Positions 1 to 6,811 are shown, counted from the stretch's first letter. The stretch: DNA of 7,740 nucleotides from Phycisphaerales bacterium (GCA_011053245.1 DRGS01000024.1:1-7740), one strand, 5' to 3'. Notes: generated by a model not told the origin, from the letters alone. Translations and numbers: made by a program.

Positions 1-525
1 CCATTCTTCTAAGTCAACGATAAACCCGAAACTGCATCCGCTGATATCATGCCGCCTGATCTCCTCGACCGTATCGCGTCCGACGTTGGTGTCGGGCGTA
101 TCGACCTCGAACCGCAGACCGGTTTTATTTGCCGTAAGCCGCAGCGTCCCGCTCCTGGTCCGGCCAAGCAATAGATTCGGGTCGTGGTTCTTTAGCGCAC
201 GAACATCGTCGTCCAGAACATCGTCGAACGCCCCAACCCTTATCTTTTCGCGGAAGCCCCCGAGATCCTCGCTCCACTTACCGAACTTGGCGGCATAGCC
301 AGTGATCTTTGGGATCTCGTCGTCGACGACCCGCAGTTCGATGTCCTCGGCAACCAGCTCCCTTCGCTCGACGCCCTCATCGATCGACCTTGAATTTGCC
401 CACATCGATTCGCACACGCCCGCGCGTTTCTGCTCATCGGGATGAGCGTCCACCATCTCGCCATCGGCCATCGCTCTGGTTAAAAAATCGTCTTTGTTTT
501 CGTTTTTATTCGGTTTTGGTAACAT
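1..525 (-). CDS. HK97-type prohead protease (peptidase S78 family), N-terminal 175 residues, runs off the left edge
   Basis: The frame is open from ATG at 525 down to base 1 with no stop, giving 175 residues, so the C-terminus lies outside the window. The prohead protease cleaves capsid and scaffold sequences during head maturation. Residues about 60-171 carry the family hallmarks: ITGYAAKFG, REKIRVGAFDDVL, then ALKNHDP with the likely catalytic His114, LGRTRSGTLRL, and DISGCSFGF (about 160-168), which contains the likely catalytic serine. Residues 1-55 form a charged leader with a PDEQKRAGVCESMW stretch, of a kind often found ahead of the protease domain in phages. The start is supported by GGAGA 9 bases upstream. 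It lies 25 bases after the preceding signal-peptide gene and is probably co-transcribed with it. In relatives the major capsid protein usually follows, so it would be expected to the left. Family assignment is firm; the exact catalytic serine is inferred. Confidence 0.93.
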   Translation of the reverse strand, partial: MLPKPNKNENKDDFLTRAMADGEMVDAHPDEQKRAGVCESMWANSRSIDEGVERRELVAEDIELRVVDDEIPKITGYAAKFGKWSEDLGGFREKIRVGAFDDVLDDDVRALKNHDPNLLLGRTRSGTLRLTANKTGLRFEVDTPDTNVGRDTVEEIRRHDISGCSFGFIVDLEEW

Positions 526-550
526 GATTCAATTCTCCAATTTAGTGACC

Positions 551-1117
551 TTAGAAATACCTATAAAAAACAGTGATCGTCGTCGGATCACCGGTTTGAG
601 CGGTGATTAAACTTGTTAAAAATCTATACCCGGTAAGGTCAACCCAAACAGATACAACCCTATTGCTACCAGCCCCGTCTGCCGTGGCTATTGTCGTTAG
701 ATGTGTATCAGTAACGGCAGCAGTATCGGCCCATAGCAAAGTCGCTGTCGACCCATCCGCCCGTGCAGTTCCGATTGTCCAGACTATTGACGCAATTAGT
801 TGCGGTGGGCCGTTTTCGGAACGCCCGTATATTTTCTGTGTTAACGTGTCTCCATCCGCGGCGGTTGCAGCGTGCAAAGTTAATACAATAGAGTTTGCGG
901 ATACCCCTTTTCCCACTCCAGCTACCGTTGCTAAATCTATCTCGCCGGTAACAGCGCCGATTCCAAACCCGGTTGCTGCGGCAAGGTCGCTATCAACGGC
1001 ATTTGACGCATCGACTAATGTATCAAATGTGCGATAAGCCGGAATTGATGTTTCTAATACCGAACCCCCACACACCATTAGCGCTAAAACTATTATTGCA
1101 ATTGTCCATTTTCTCAT
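551..1117 (-). CDS. Predicted exported protein of unknown function, possibly virion-associated
   Basis: 188 residues. I do not recognise a named family. Residues 1 to about 20 (MRKW, then a hydrophobic IAIIVLALMVC core, then GG) look like a Sec signal peptide. Cys16 follows LALMV, which is a poor match to a lipobox, so lipoprotein modification is possible but not supported. The mature part is rich in Ala, Thr, Gly and Val with alternating polar and hydrophobic residues, suggesting a beta-sandwich, and ends in a strand-like ITVFYRYF. That overall look (IYGRSENGPPQ, WADTAAVTD, a terminal YRYF) resembles small phage decoration or fibre-like proteins, but a signal peptide on such a protein is unusual. 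The start at 1117 has an AAGGAG ribosome binding site 7 bases upstream, overlapping the end of the preceding gene; only 11 bases separate the two genes. It sits between the beta-helix gene and the prohead protease. Confidence 0.8.
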   Translation of the reverse strand: MRKWTIAIIVLALMVCGGSVLETSIPAYRTFDTLVDASNAVDSDLAAATGFGIGAVTGEIDLATVAGVGKGVSANSIVLTLHAATAADGDTLTQKIYGRSENGPPQLIASIVWTIGTARADGSTATLLWADTAAVTDTHLTTIATADGAGSNRVVSVWVDLTGYRFLTSLITAQTGDPTTITVFYRYF

Positions 1118-1128
1118 TTTACTGCTCC

Positions 1129-2310
1129 TTAATTATAAAGTGATTGACCCGAATATCTTGCCCTGTGACTGGTTGGGTTCGGGCTTGCCCACGGCTGCCA
1201 ACCACCCATTGAACTAACACCATCAAATAAAGAATCGCTGCCACCTATAAATGGAAGACCCGTATTAAGGCACGGAGACGATGTCTTTAGCCTGAAATCG
1301 TCACCAGCAGGGTTAATGAACTGTGGGTCTGTCAGAAGCAAAGAGTTTGCCCCAGTAGTTATGTTAGTGACATCAGTAGTGTTATTTCCATAACAGTTGT
1401 AATCCCAAAAGTTTGATGGGTCGCTTGCGTCCACAAGTGCGCCTGTCGTGCAGTTGCTTATGATGTTATTGTAGAAAGTACTTTGGTATACCGTCGTGAT
1501 GTCAAGACCTACTGTTGAGTTGTAAATGGTATTATTGACTACAGCGGTAACCCCAAACTCTGCCCTAAGCCATATACCTGTATCTGTATTATTAGCGACC
1601 AGGCAACCTTGAATCAATCCGTAATGAGTACCTACTTCTATGCCTGATTGCGTGCAATTGTGAGCATAACAGTTTATAGCGCGAGGTGCGTTACCTGTAA
1701 GAGAAAAGCCCACGCCATTAGCGCCACCCGAAGCCTCAGCCTCGCAATCTATGAATGTAATTATGTCATTAACTCTAAACGCATAAAAGTCGCCAACCCC
1801 TTTAGTGTTGACGGACTTGCAATTTACGAACATGGCATAATCGTCAACCTCAAAGCCGTCAGCAAATGTAGAGGTTACACTTAAATTCCTGAATAAATAT
1901 TCATCTTCCCATGAAAAGGAATTTGCGCCAGCGGCTATAAGAGGCCTGTCGTCTCCAAAGGCATAATCAGCCGTTGTCGGAGGCTCGGCGGTAGTTCCTG
2001 TCTTAACACCGATTATATGGATAGGATTCTTGTGGTCCGCGGCTCCTGGACGGGTGGTTGCCCACACCCCTGTCAAAGTGTAAGTGCCTGCCTCAACGAA
2101 GTATCTGTCGCCGGCTTCCATCACACCCTCGACATCGATTTCCCATTGGGCAAGGCTCATGGCGTTATCCCATTCAAGAGTTATGCCATCGCCCGCTGTC
2201 CCGGAACCATCACCCGCACCGGCAACAGTTACCGCCATATCTGCCGCAACCGGAAATACTGTCGGGCACAATGAAAATAAAACAATTAAAATTATCAGTA
2301 CCTTTTTCAT
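1129..2310 (-). CDS. Secreted right-handed parallel beta-helix protein
   Basis: 393 residues. Residues 1 to about 23 are a clear Sec signal peptide: two lysines, a hydrophobic LIILIVLFSLCPTVFPV core and VAA before the likely cleavage. Residues about 137-350 show the irregular repeats of a parallel beta-helix, with recurring Asn-Cys or Asp-Cys positions (FVNC, FIDC, AINC, SNC) and G-I/V-x-x runs such as SGIEVGT and TGIWLRA. The helix ends in DPQFINPAGDDFRLKTSSPCLNTG, a signature common in extracellular beta-helix proteins of environmental bacteria. The last 25 residues (GGWQPWASPNPTS onward) form a polar tail. Such folds often bind or cleave polysaccharides; no catalytic residues can be assigned. 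The start overlaps the portal stop by 4 bases (ATGA), so translation is probably coupled. Its place directly behind the portal, with an export signal, is unusual: it could be a moron gene, a depolymerase or an exported surface protein. Confidence 0.87.
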   Translation of the reverse strand: MKKVLIILIVLFSLCPTVFPVAADMAVTVAGAGDGSGTAGDGITLEWDNAMSLAQWEIDVEGVMEAGDRYFVEAGTYTLTGVWATTRPGAADHKNPIHIIGVKTGTTAEPPTTADYAFGDDRPLIAAGANSFSWEDEYLFRNLSVTSTFADGFEVDDYAMFVNCKSVNTKGVGDFYAFRVNDIITFIDCEAEASGGANGVGFSLTGNAPRAINCYAHNCTQSGIEVGTHYGLIQGCLVANNTDTGIWLRAEFGVTAVVNNTIYNSTVGLDITTVYQSTFYNNIISNCTTGALVDASDPSNFWDYNCYGNNTTDVTNITTGANSLLLTDPQFINPAGDDFRLKTSSPCLNTGLPFIGGSDSLFDGVSSMGGWQPWASPNPTSHRARYSGQSLYN

Positions 2311-3902
2311 TTTATTTCCTTTATTTTTTGAATGACCATGCCGGCCAGGGTGACCGCATCGGTCGTAACGTTTTTTTGTATGTTCTCGTCGATCACCTCG
2401 CCGAGTAGTTGTCTCGTGTCCGCGGCACTAATCCCTGACACACTAGCGAATGCGTAGACCGACTCGAATAGTATTGTCGCCGCGTGTTTTCGCAGGCTAT
2501 CGTATAGATCGCCGCGGAGTCCCTTTTTCCCGCCACTCTGCTGCTGTCGGATGACCCTCTCGAACTGACTGATGATCAGATTTCGGTGCGCGCGATTGAC
2601 ATCGTCGTCGTCAACCGCAACTGTGTCATCGTTATCGTTATCATTATTGTCCGATTGCGTATCATCCGGGTCAGTGCCAGCCTCTTTCATATTCAGGGGT
2701 TCGAGATAAATATCGCCGGCGTCGCCGATGCCGTTCATATTCTCCATCCGCCGGATATCGTTTACGCTTAAGAATCCGGCGGTTCGGCCAATGTTATAAG
2801 CTGCGTAACGGGCCGTGATGTTTCCACGCAGCAGCGCTGCCACAAGGATCTCGCAGAACATTGTGTCCTGCTCGCTCGGCATGAATAATTTATAATTGCA
2901 TTCCTGCTCCCATGTCCGGAACCAGTACATCATCGTCATCTGGATGAAGTCTATGTTCTGCTCTTCGATATTTGAAAAGGTGGCCCTGTCCATCGAACCT
3001 AATTTGTGCGGTGGAATGTTAAATATTCGGCTGATGTCATCGACATTGTACTTTTGGACCTCAAGCGCCTGGGCCTTTTTCGGCTCCACACCCATCGGAT
3101 TCCACGTCATGCCCTCCTCTAAGATCGCCGTCCGATGCGCGTTACTTAAGCCCCCCTGATTCGCCTCCCACGTTCGCCGAAGGTTCTCTTTTGCCACATC
3201 CCCCAGCACCTTCGGATGCTCCAGCACCCCTCCCGGATTGGCGCTACCGCTAAAAAATCGTGCGCCGTATTCTTTCACCGCGATACCGTACCCTATCGCT
3301 TCTTTCTGGAACTGAACGACGTTATATCCGCTATATCCATCGTATCCGAGGCCCTTAATGTGCAGGACGTTGTAATCCGGCAGGGTAACTACCCCCCCCT
3401 TAGTCGGATGGACCTCGTAGAACGGTACACCCTCCGGGCTGATCTTCCTGAATGTCTTATCCGGCAAAAGCGGCCAGAGCGCTATCGGCCTGCCGCCGCC
3501 ATCTCGCTGGATCTCCGCATAACCGTTGCCGTAACATAAAGCGTGAGCCTGCCGGGTCTCGATAAAGGTCAGTGCATCCATGTACGGATTCGGTCGATTG
3601 TGCAATAATTTATAGAGCCGGTGAGTGATCACCCGCTCTTTGCCATCTGCGGTCCTGCGGTACACCAAAAACGGCAGAGATCCGATCGTTCCCGATATTA
3701 TTCTAACCGCCGCCCAGAACGGTGTATATTGAAGAGCAACCTTTGACGTCACGTTTACGCCCGAAGATGATGGCCGCCCGCCTCGAACCCAGTCGACTAA
3801 CCATTGAGATGGGTTAGCTGTTCCGGACCGCATTACCTTTGCAAATCTCGACAACATCTGTCCGCCCAACATCCACATTCCTCTTGGTGTGATTATCTTC
3901 AT
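2307..3902 (-). CDS. Phage portal protein, HK97 type, with a C-terminal extension
   Basis: 531 residues. Portal proteins form the dodecameric ring at one capsid vertex through which DNA is packaged and to which TerL docks. Family features in order: the N-terminal AAVRIISGTIGSLPFLVYRR (about 64-83), RLYKLLHNRPNPYMDALTF (95-103), the YGNGYAEI block (114-121), the VLHIKGLGYDGYSG region (169-182), ARFFSGSANPGGVLEHP (204-220), then DISRIFNIPPHKLG (279-292) and TFSNIEEQNIDF (299-309), both strongly characteristic. The core ends near residue 398, a usual length for the family. An Asp/Asn-rich linker follows (401-425), then an extra predicted helical domain of about 105 residues. The start ATG overlaps the TerL stop by 4 bases (ATGA) and the end overlaps the next gene in the same way, so the three are probably translated in a coupled fashion. 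The function of the extension is unknown. Confidence 0.96.
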   Translation of the reverse strand: MKIITPRGMWMLGGQMLSRFAKVMRSGTANPSQWLVDWVRGGRPSSSGVNVTSKVALQYTPFWAAVRIISGTIGSLPFLVYRRTADGKERVITHRLYKLLHNRPNPYMDALTFIETRQAHALCYGNGYAEIQRDGGGRPIALWPLLPDKTFRKISPEGVPFYEVHPTKGGVVTLPDYNVLHIKGLGYDGYSGYNVVQFQKEAIGYGIAVKEYGARFFSGSANPGGVLEHPKVLGDVAKENLRRTWEANQGGLSNAHRTAILEEGMTWNPMGVEPKKAQALEVQKYNVDDISRIFNIPPHKLGSMDRATFSNIEEQNIDFIQMTMMYWFRTWEQECNYKLFMPSEQDTMFCEILVAALLRGNITARYAAYNIGRTAGFLSVNDIRRMENMNGIGDAGDIYLEPLNMKEAGTDPDDTQSDNNDNDNDDTVAVDDDDVNRAHRNLIISQFERVIRQQQSGGKKGLRGDLYDSLRKHAATILFESVYAFASVSGISAADTRQLLGEVIDENIQKNVTTDAVTLAGMVIQKIKEIK

Positions 3903-5617
3903 AGGATTGTCAGCCCCCGCTCAGCGTAAATGCTTTCCTGTTTGGCAGGCTGCGATGTCGCAACTCCTAATGCCATGATCAGTGCGACCATTCCATCTAT
4001 TTTCTCGCTGGATTTTTTCTTGTCGGGCTTGTAATTATCTGCCGGGTCCGTGCTGGCTGCCAAATTAGTCGCCATCCACGTCAGAACCGGATTGTTGTTG
4101 TGGATCAGTTTGCCGGAAAGATAAAGGGTTTCCAGTGCCTTCATGGGGCCGCTCATCGACTGGAACCCCTGACCGAACGATATCCAAAGGTCCTCGTCGA
4201 CACCGTCGGCGATCGCATCTTGTCTGAATCCCTCAAAGCCCCATCGGTCGTATGCGATATACTGCGGCTGATATATTTCTATATCGCTGTAAAGGTCCGC
4301 CCTTATAGTTGCATAATCGATCACATTGCCGGCGGTTAGTGTAATATATCCCTCATCTGCCCACTTTTGATAAGGAACCCTGTCTTTTCTCTGGCGTGCG
4401 AGCACCCTGTCTTTCGGAACATAAAACCGGGCCACCGCAACATACTTGCCATCGTCCCACGGGAATAGTTTCACGCTGGCCGCAATATCTGTTGTGCTCG
4501 CCAGGTCTATCCCGAGACAACATTCTTTCCCAACCAGCAATTTCTCGTCGACGACCTCGTTGCAGTCGTTCCACTTTTCAAGGTTGATCCATGTGACCGT
4601 TTGGGTGGTCCAGACATTGAGCTTTTTGACAAGGAAGTTGTTCTTTTTCGTCGGCGATTCGATCGCTTCCTTGCACATATCCTTCATATCCTCGACCGAA
4701 ACACTTACCCCGAGGTTCGGGTTCGCCTTTTCCCAGCAAGTCTCATCCTTCCAATCGTCCAGCAGCTCGCCATTGTCATCGCGGTCGAGCGTAAAGATTA
4801 TCGCAAACAGCGAATCATCGTCGATAATGCCCTCCAGGACCTTGACCGCGTAATCCCTTTGCTCATAGCAAAAGCTGTGCATATTGAACCCCGCCGTCGT
4901 AATTGCGAACATTAAGGGTTGAAGTCTTGACCCGATCGCCGATCTTATGATATCCCAGATACTCGAATCCCTATGGGCTTGCAGCTCGTCGATCATAGCG
5001 CCCGATGGGTTTAGGCCATCGAGCGTCTTTGCATCGGCGCCTAACGGCTCGAACAATGAGTTTGTCTGGTCGACGTGTATGTTGTTGACGTGGCAGCCGA
5101 CTCCGAAATAATCCCGAAGGTCCCGCGAAGCCTTGACCATTCGCGTGGCCTCTTTGTGTATGATTTTAGCCTGGTCCATCTTTGTGGCAGCCGTATAAAT
5201 CTCGGCGCCCTGCTCGTCATCCATCAGAAGTAAAAACAATCCGATAGCCGCAGCGAATGTACTCTTGCCGTTCTTTCGTGCGACCTCGTTGTAGGCGATA
5301 CGGAACCTGCGGGATCCATCCGGTTTTTTCCATCCGAAGATACACCAGCAGGTGAATTTCTGCCACGGTTCCAGGAGAAGTTTTTTACCGGCCCACACAC
5401 CCTTTGAGTGCTGGAGGTTTTCGATAAAGTCGATGGCAAGCTGAGCGGCCGCCGGGTCGAAATTAAGATTGACCCCATCACGGGTCAACATATCGTTCCG
5501 CTGTCGCTCGACGGCCAGGATCAGGTACCGACAGGCTGGTATCCGACCTTCGAGCACATCGTCCATGTACTGCTCAACTACCATCAAAGACTTAAATGTT
5601 TCAGTTGCTACCGGCAA
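3899..5617 (-). CDS. terL: Phage terminase large subunit (Terminase_1 type)
   Basis: 572 residues, full length for the family. It is the packaging motor: an N-terminal ATPase translocates DNA into the prohead through the portal and a C-terminal RNase H-like nuclease cuts the concatemer. The N-terminus has the typical DDVLEGRIPACRYLILAVERQRNDM block (19-43). Walker A is ARKNGKST (113-120), Walker B is AMID with catalytic Glu211 (207-211), and the coupling motif is ITTAG (239-243). Nuclease acidic residues are Asp371 (GIDLAST), Asp457 (AYDRWGFEG) and Asp541 (KIDGMVAL). The start is TTG at 5617, chosen because AAAGGG lies 8 bases upstream; the next in-frame ATG at 5584 has no ribosome binding site. 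It follows the 107-residue gene by 27 bases and overlaps the portal by 4 bases. The small subunit is in the window too, but on the opposite strand. Confidence 0.97.
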   Translation of the reverse strand: MPVATETFKSLMVVEQYMDDVLEGRIPACRYLILAVERQRNDMLTRDGVNLNFDPAAAQLAIDFIENLQHSKGVWAGKKLLLEPWQKFTCWCIFGWKKPDGSRRFRIAYNEVARKNGKSTFAAAIGLFLLLMDDEQGAEIYTAATKMDQAKIIHKEATRMVKASRDLRDYFGVGCHVNNIHVDQTNSLFEPLGADAKTLDGLNPSGAMIDELQAHRDSSIWDIIRSAIGSRLQPLMFAITTAGFNMHSFCYEQRDYAVKVLEGIIDDDSLFAIIFTLDRDDNGELLDDWKDETCWEKANPNLGVSVSVEDMKDMCKEAIESPTKKNNFLVKKLNVWTTQTVTWINLEKWNDCNEVVDEKLLVGKECCLGIDLASTTDIAASVKLFPWDDGKYVAVARFYVPKDRVLARQRKDRVPYQKWADEGYITLTAGNVIDYATIRADLYSDIEIYQPQYIAYDRWGFEGFRQDAIADGVDEDLWISFGQGFQSMSGPMKALETLYLSGKLIHNNNPVLTWMATNLAASTDPADNYKPDKKKSSEKIDGMVALIMALGVATSQPAKQESIYAERGLTIL

Positions 5618-5644
5618 ATCCGTTGCCCTTTCGATTGCACTACG

Positions 5645-5968
5645 TTACTTTAAAATGAAATCATCAACGCCGGGGATCAACTGAACCACCCCGCCGACCG
5701 TTTCAGTTCTGACTTTTTCTTTTTCTGAAAACTCGGCGTTTACCTTAATTGCCTTGTCTTTTGCCTCCTGCTCTTCAAGATCACTATCACCAAACAACAT
5801 TCCTTCCGGGTCATCACGGTAGTCCCATATCCCCCCAAACCTTTCCGGGCCATCTGTATCCGTTACAATTGATAACGCTAATCCAAGTGGATGTAGAAAC
5901 CGTCTATTAACTTCCTGTAAATACCCTTGACTTCTGAAATCCTCAGCACTCATCGTTTTTATAGCCAT
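5645..5968 (-). CDS. Conserved-looking hypothetical phage protein, 107 residues
   Basis: 107 residues from the ATG at 5968 (MAIKTMSAEDF). The frame stays open upstream to an ATG at 6034, but that ATG lies inside the terminator hairpin, whereas the one at 5968 has AAAGGG 6 bases upstream, the same sequence used by TerL, so I take the shorter form. The N-terminal half (FRSQGYLQEVNRRFLHPLGLAL, 11-32, and GGIWDYRDDPEGM, 45-57) looks like a recurrent family of small proteins in phage head and packaging modules. To my knowledge its function is not established. The C-terminal half has a charged helix (DLEEQEAKDKAIKVNAEFSEKEKVR) and a hydrophobic end. It is 27 bases upstream of TerL and probably shares its message. 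No signal peptide or membrane segment is visible. Confidence 0.85.
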   Translation of the reverse strand: MAIKTMSAEDFRSQGYLQEVNRRFLHPLGLALSIVTDTDGPERFGGIWDYRDDPEGMLFGDSDLEEQEAKDKAIKVNAEFSEKEKVRTETVGGVVQLIPGVDDFILK

Positions 5969-6002
5969 TCTTTGCCCTTTGCTTGTTACGATATATTGAT
6001 CT

Positions 6003-6118
6003 GACCAAAAAAAAACGGAGGCACATCGGAACATAAGTCCCGTTGCGCCTCCGTATAGGCCCGGTGATTACGGCACCTCAGACGAGTGATCGGCCCGCCA
6101 GTGCCCTTTTTTTTGGTC
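6003..6118 (-). promoter_or_regulatory. Structured leader bounded by a 12-bp inverted repeat: candidate attenuator or small RNA
   Basis: The 187-base gap between the 42-residue and 107-residue genes is mostly filled by this block. It is bounded by a perfect 12-base inverted repeat, GACCAAAAAAAA at 6003-6014 and its complement at 6107-6118. Read on the minus strand, the 5' half can form a hairpin CACTC / GAG-GTG with one bulge, or alternatively GGTG / CACC (around 6062-6076). Both use the same GGTG, so they exclude each other. The 3' half is the intrinsic terminator. A 5' A-tract able to pair with the terminator's own T-tract, plus two competing upstream hairpins, is what a transcription attenuator or a self-contained small RNA could look like. 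On the plus strand GGCAC / GTGCC (6072-6076 with 6101-6105) followed by eight T gives a weaker terminator. No known riboswitch class was recognised. Confidence 0.45.
6007..6054 (-). terminator. Strong intrinsic terminator on the minus strand
   Basis: Read on the minus strand, an 8-bp stem ACGGAGGC / GCCTCCGT (6054-6047 with 6022-6015) is followed directly by eight T (6014-6007). A symmetric 4x4 internal loop leads to a second 6-bp stem, CGGGAC / GTTCCG, closed by a TTAT tetraloop. The inner stem contains a G-U pair that would be an A-C mismatch on the plus strand, so the structure is tuned for minus-strand RNA. It stands between the 42-residue and 107-residue genes, within 40 bases of the latter's start. 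It would therefore stop or attenuate transcripts entering the 107-residue - terL - portal genes unless antitermination occurs. Confidence 0.85.
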
Positions 6119-6155
6119 GTATTAAGTTTTTATTTTTGGCAATGAACCACTTGGC

Positions 6156-6284
6156 TCACCACTTTTCGCAAACCATTAGATATCCAACAATCACCGTTAT
6201 TAACAAGACGGTAATTATAACCTTTAAAAACAAAGGTGTGTCTTTGTCCTTGCCGAAATACCTACTAAATCCACAAGGCTTCAT
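6156..6284 (-). CDS. Small single-helix membrane protein, 42 residues
   Basis: A short ORF starting at ATG 6284, one base after the stop of the cysteine-rich gene, with AAGGTGG about 8 bases upstream inside the end of that gene. It encodes 42 residues: a polar, basic N-terminus (MKPCGFSRYFGKDKDTP), a hydrophobic stretch at about 18-39 (LFLKVIITVLLITVIVGYLMVC) long enough to span a membrane once, and a short EKW tail. The ribosome binding site and the near-overlap with the gene before it argue that it is real and translationally coupled. Function is unknown; single-span phage microproteins include holin-like and host-interaction proteins, but nothing here points to one of these. The structured leader and terminator begin about 40 bases after its stop. 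Confidence 0.7.
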   Translation of the reverse strand: MKPCGFSRYFGKDKDTPLFLKVIITVLLITVIVGYLMVCEKW

Positions 6285-6285
6285 C

Positions 6286-6525
6286 TCAATTACCACCTTT
6301 CTTTTTGGCTTGATACCAGTAGCATCCATACGGCCTGCCTATTAACCCCGTTATCGCAAGGCATGTTTGGCATGGCCTATCACTCCATGTATGACCGTCG
6401 ACACCAATAGTCTCAACGACAGCATCCATTATGATCCCAACGGCCGCCCTTGCGGCTTTCTCCACTTTTTCCGCTTCCGCTTTTTCATATTCCTTACAGC
6501 TATCACATTCACATTTATCAGCCAT
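6286..6525 (-). CDS. Cysteine-rich small phage protein, possibly zinc-binding
   Basis: 79 residues. The N-terminus has Cys5, Cys7 and Cys10, followed by a charged helix (EYEKAEAEKVEKAARA, 12-27). The C-terminal part holds HTWSDRPCQTC (45-55) and RPYGCYWYQ (64-72), giving a CxxC pair plus Cys68. Six cysteines in two clusters, with a nearby histidine, suggest metal binding, but the spacing does not match a zinc finger class I can name. Only GGGG 7 bases upstream serves as a possible ribosome binding site. The stop is separated by one base from the start of the membrane microprotein, so the two are probably expressed together. The function is unknown. Confidence 0.72.
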   Translation of the reverse strand: MADKCECDSCKEYEKAEAEKVEKAARAAVGIIMDAVVETIGVDGHTWSDRPCQTCLAITGLIGRPYGCYWYQAKKKGGN

Positions 6526-6571
6526 CTGACAACCCCGTTTTAGGTTTTTAAGTTATAAGCATAAAAATCGT

Positions 6572-6778
6572 TTAACGTCTTTTTGTTTTTTTTGCAGCTT
6601 TCTTTTTCACAACCACCTTTTTCTTTGCGGATTTCTTTTTCGCAACAATATCCGCCCGCTCGGCATATCCCCCATTGATCAGGATATTTGCCGCTCGATC
6701 GTCAACCTCTTTGATCTCGCCCTTGGTCCCAACCTGAGCCGCCGGCGCCGTGACCGTAATTTTAAATTTAATCCTCAT
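6572..6778 (-). CDS. Small protein with a lysine-rich C-terminal tail
   Basis: 68 residues. The first 45 or so (MRIKFKITVTAPAAQVGTKG, then EIKEVDDRAANILINGGYAERAD) form a compact beta-type domain. Its pattern of basic strand, G-x-x-x-E-V-D-D, A-x-x-L-I-x-x-G-x-A-E is familiar from small proteins in phage head and packaging regions. Residues 47-68 are nearly all Lys, Ala and Val (KKKSAKKKVVVKKKAAKKTKRR), a strongly basic, probably disordered tail that could bind DNA or RNA like the tails of bacterial histone H1-like proteins. The start has AAGGA about 10 bases upstream. It is 33 bases after the truncated small gene and 46 bases before the cysteine-rich gene. The function is not established. 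Confidence 0.75.
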   Translation of the reverse strand: MRIKFKITVTAPAAQVGTKGEIKEVDDRAANILINGGYAERADIVAKKKSAKKKVVVKKKAAKKTKRR

Positions 6779-6811
6779 TTTTTTCTGTCCTTTTTTTCCT
6801 TTTCCTAAATA

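Noticed and set aside
240..464. 74-codon minus-strand open frame near the left edge
   Set aside because: It is another frame of the prohead protease, whose family motifs are clear in the frame starting at 525.
603..1037. 144-codon plus-strand open frame
   Set aside because: It lies entirely opposite the exported 188-residue protein, which has a signal peptide and a good AAGGAG site; the plus-strand translation has no recognisable domain and no ribosome binding site of note.
4446..4853. 135-codon plus-strand open frame inside terL
   Set aside because: Serine-rich antisense translation of the large terminase; a typical shadow frame.
5969..6034. Extended N-terminus of the 107-residue protein starting at ATG 6034
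   Set aside because: That ATG lies in the terminator loop region, the extra 22 residues include codons from the A/T tract, and the ATG at 5968 has a better ribosome binding site.
6003..6118. tRNA gene or small transposable element with 12-base terminal repeats
   Set aside because: No tRNA cloverleaf or T-arm sequence could be found on either strand, and no target-site duplication flanks the repeats; the terminator reading explains the A/T tracts better.
6043..6345. 100-codon plus-strand open frame
   Set aside because: It crosses the structured leader, the membrane microprotein and the end of the cysteine-rich gene on the other strand, and has no ribosome binding site or recognisable domain.
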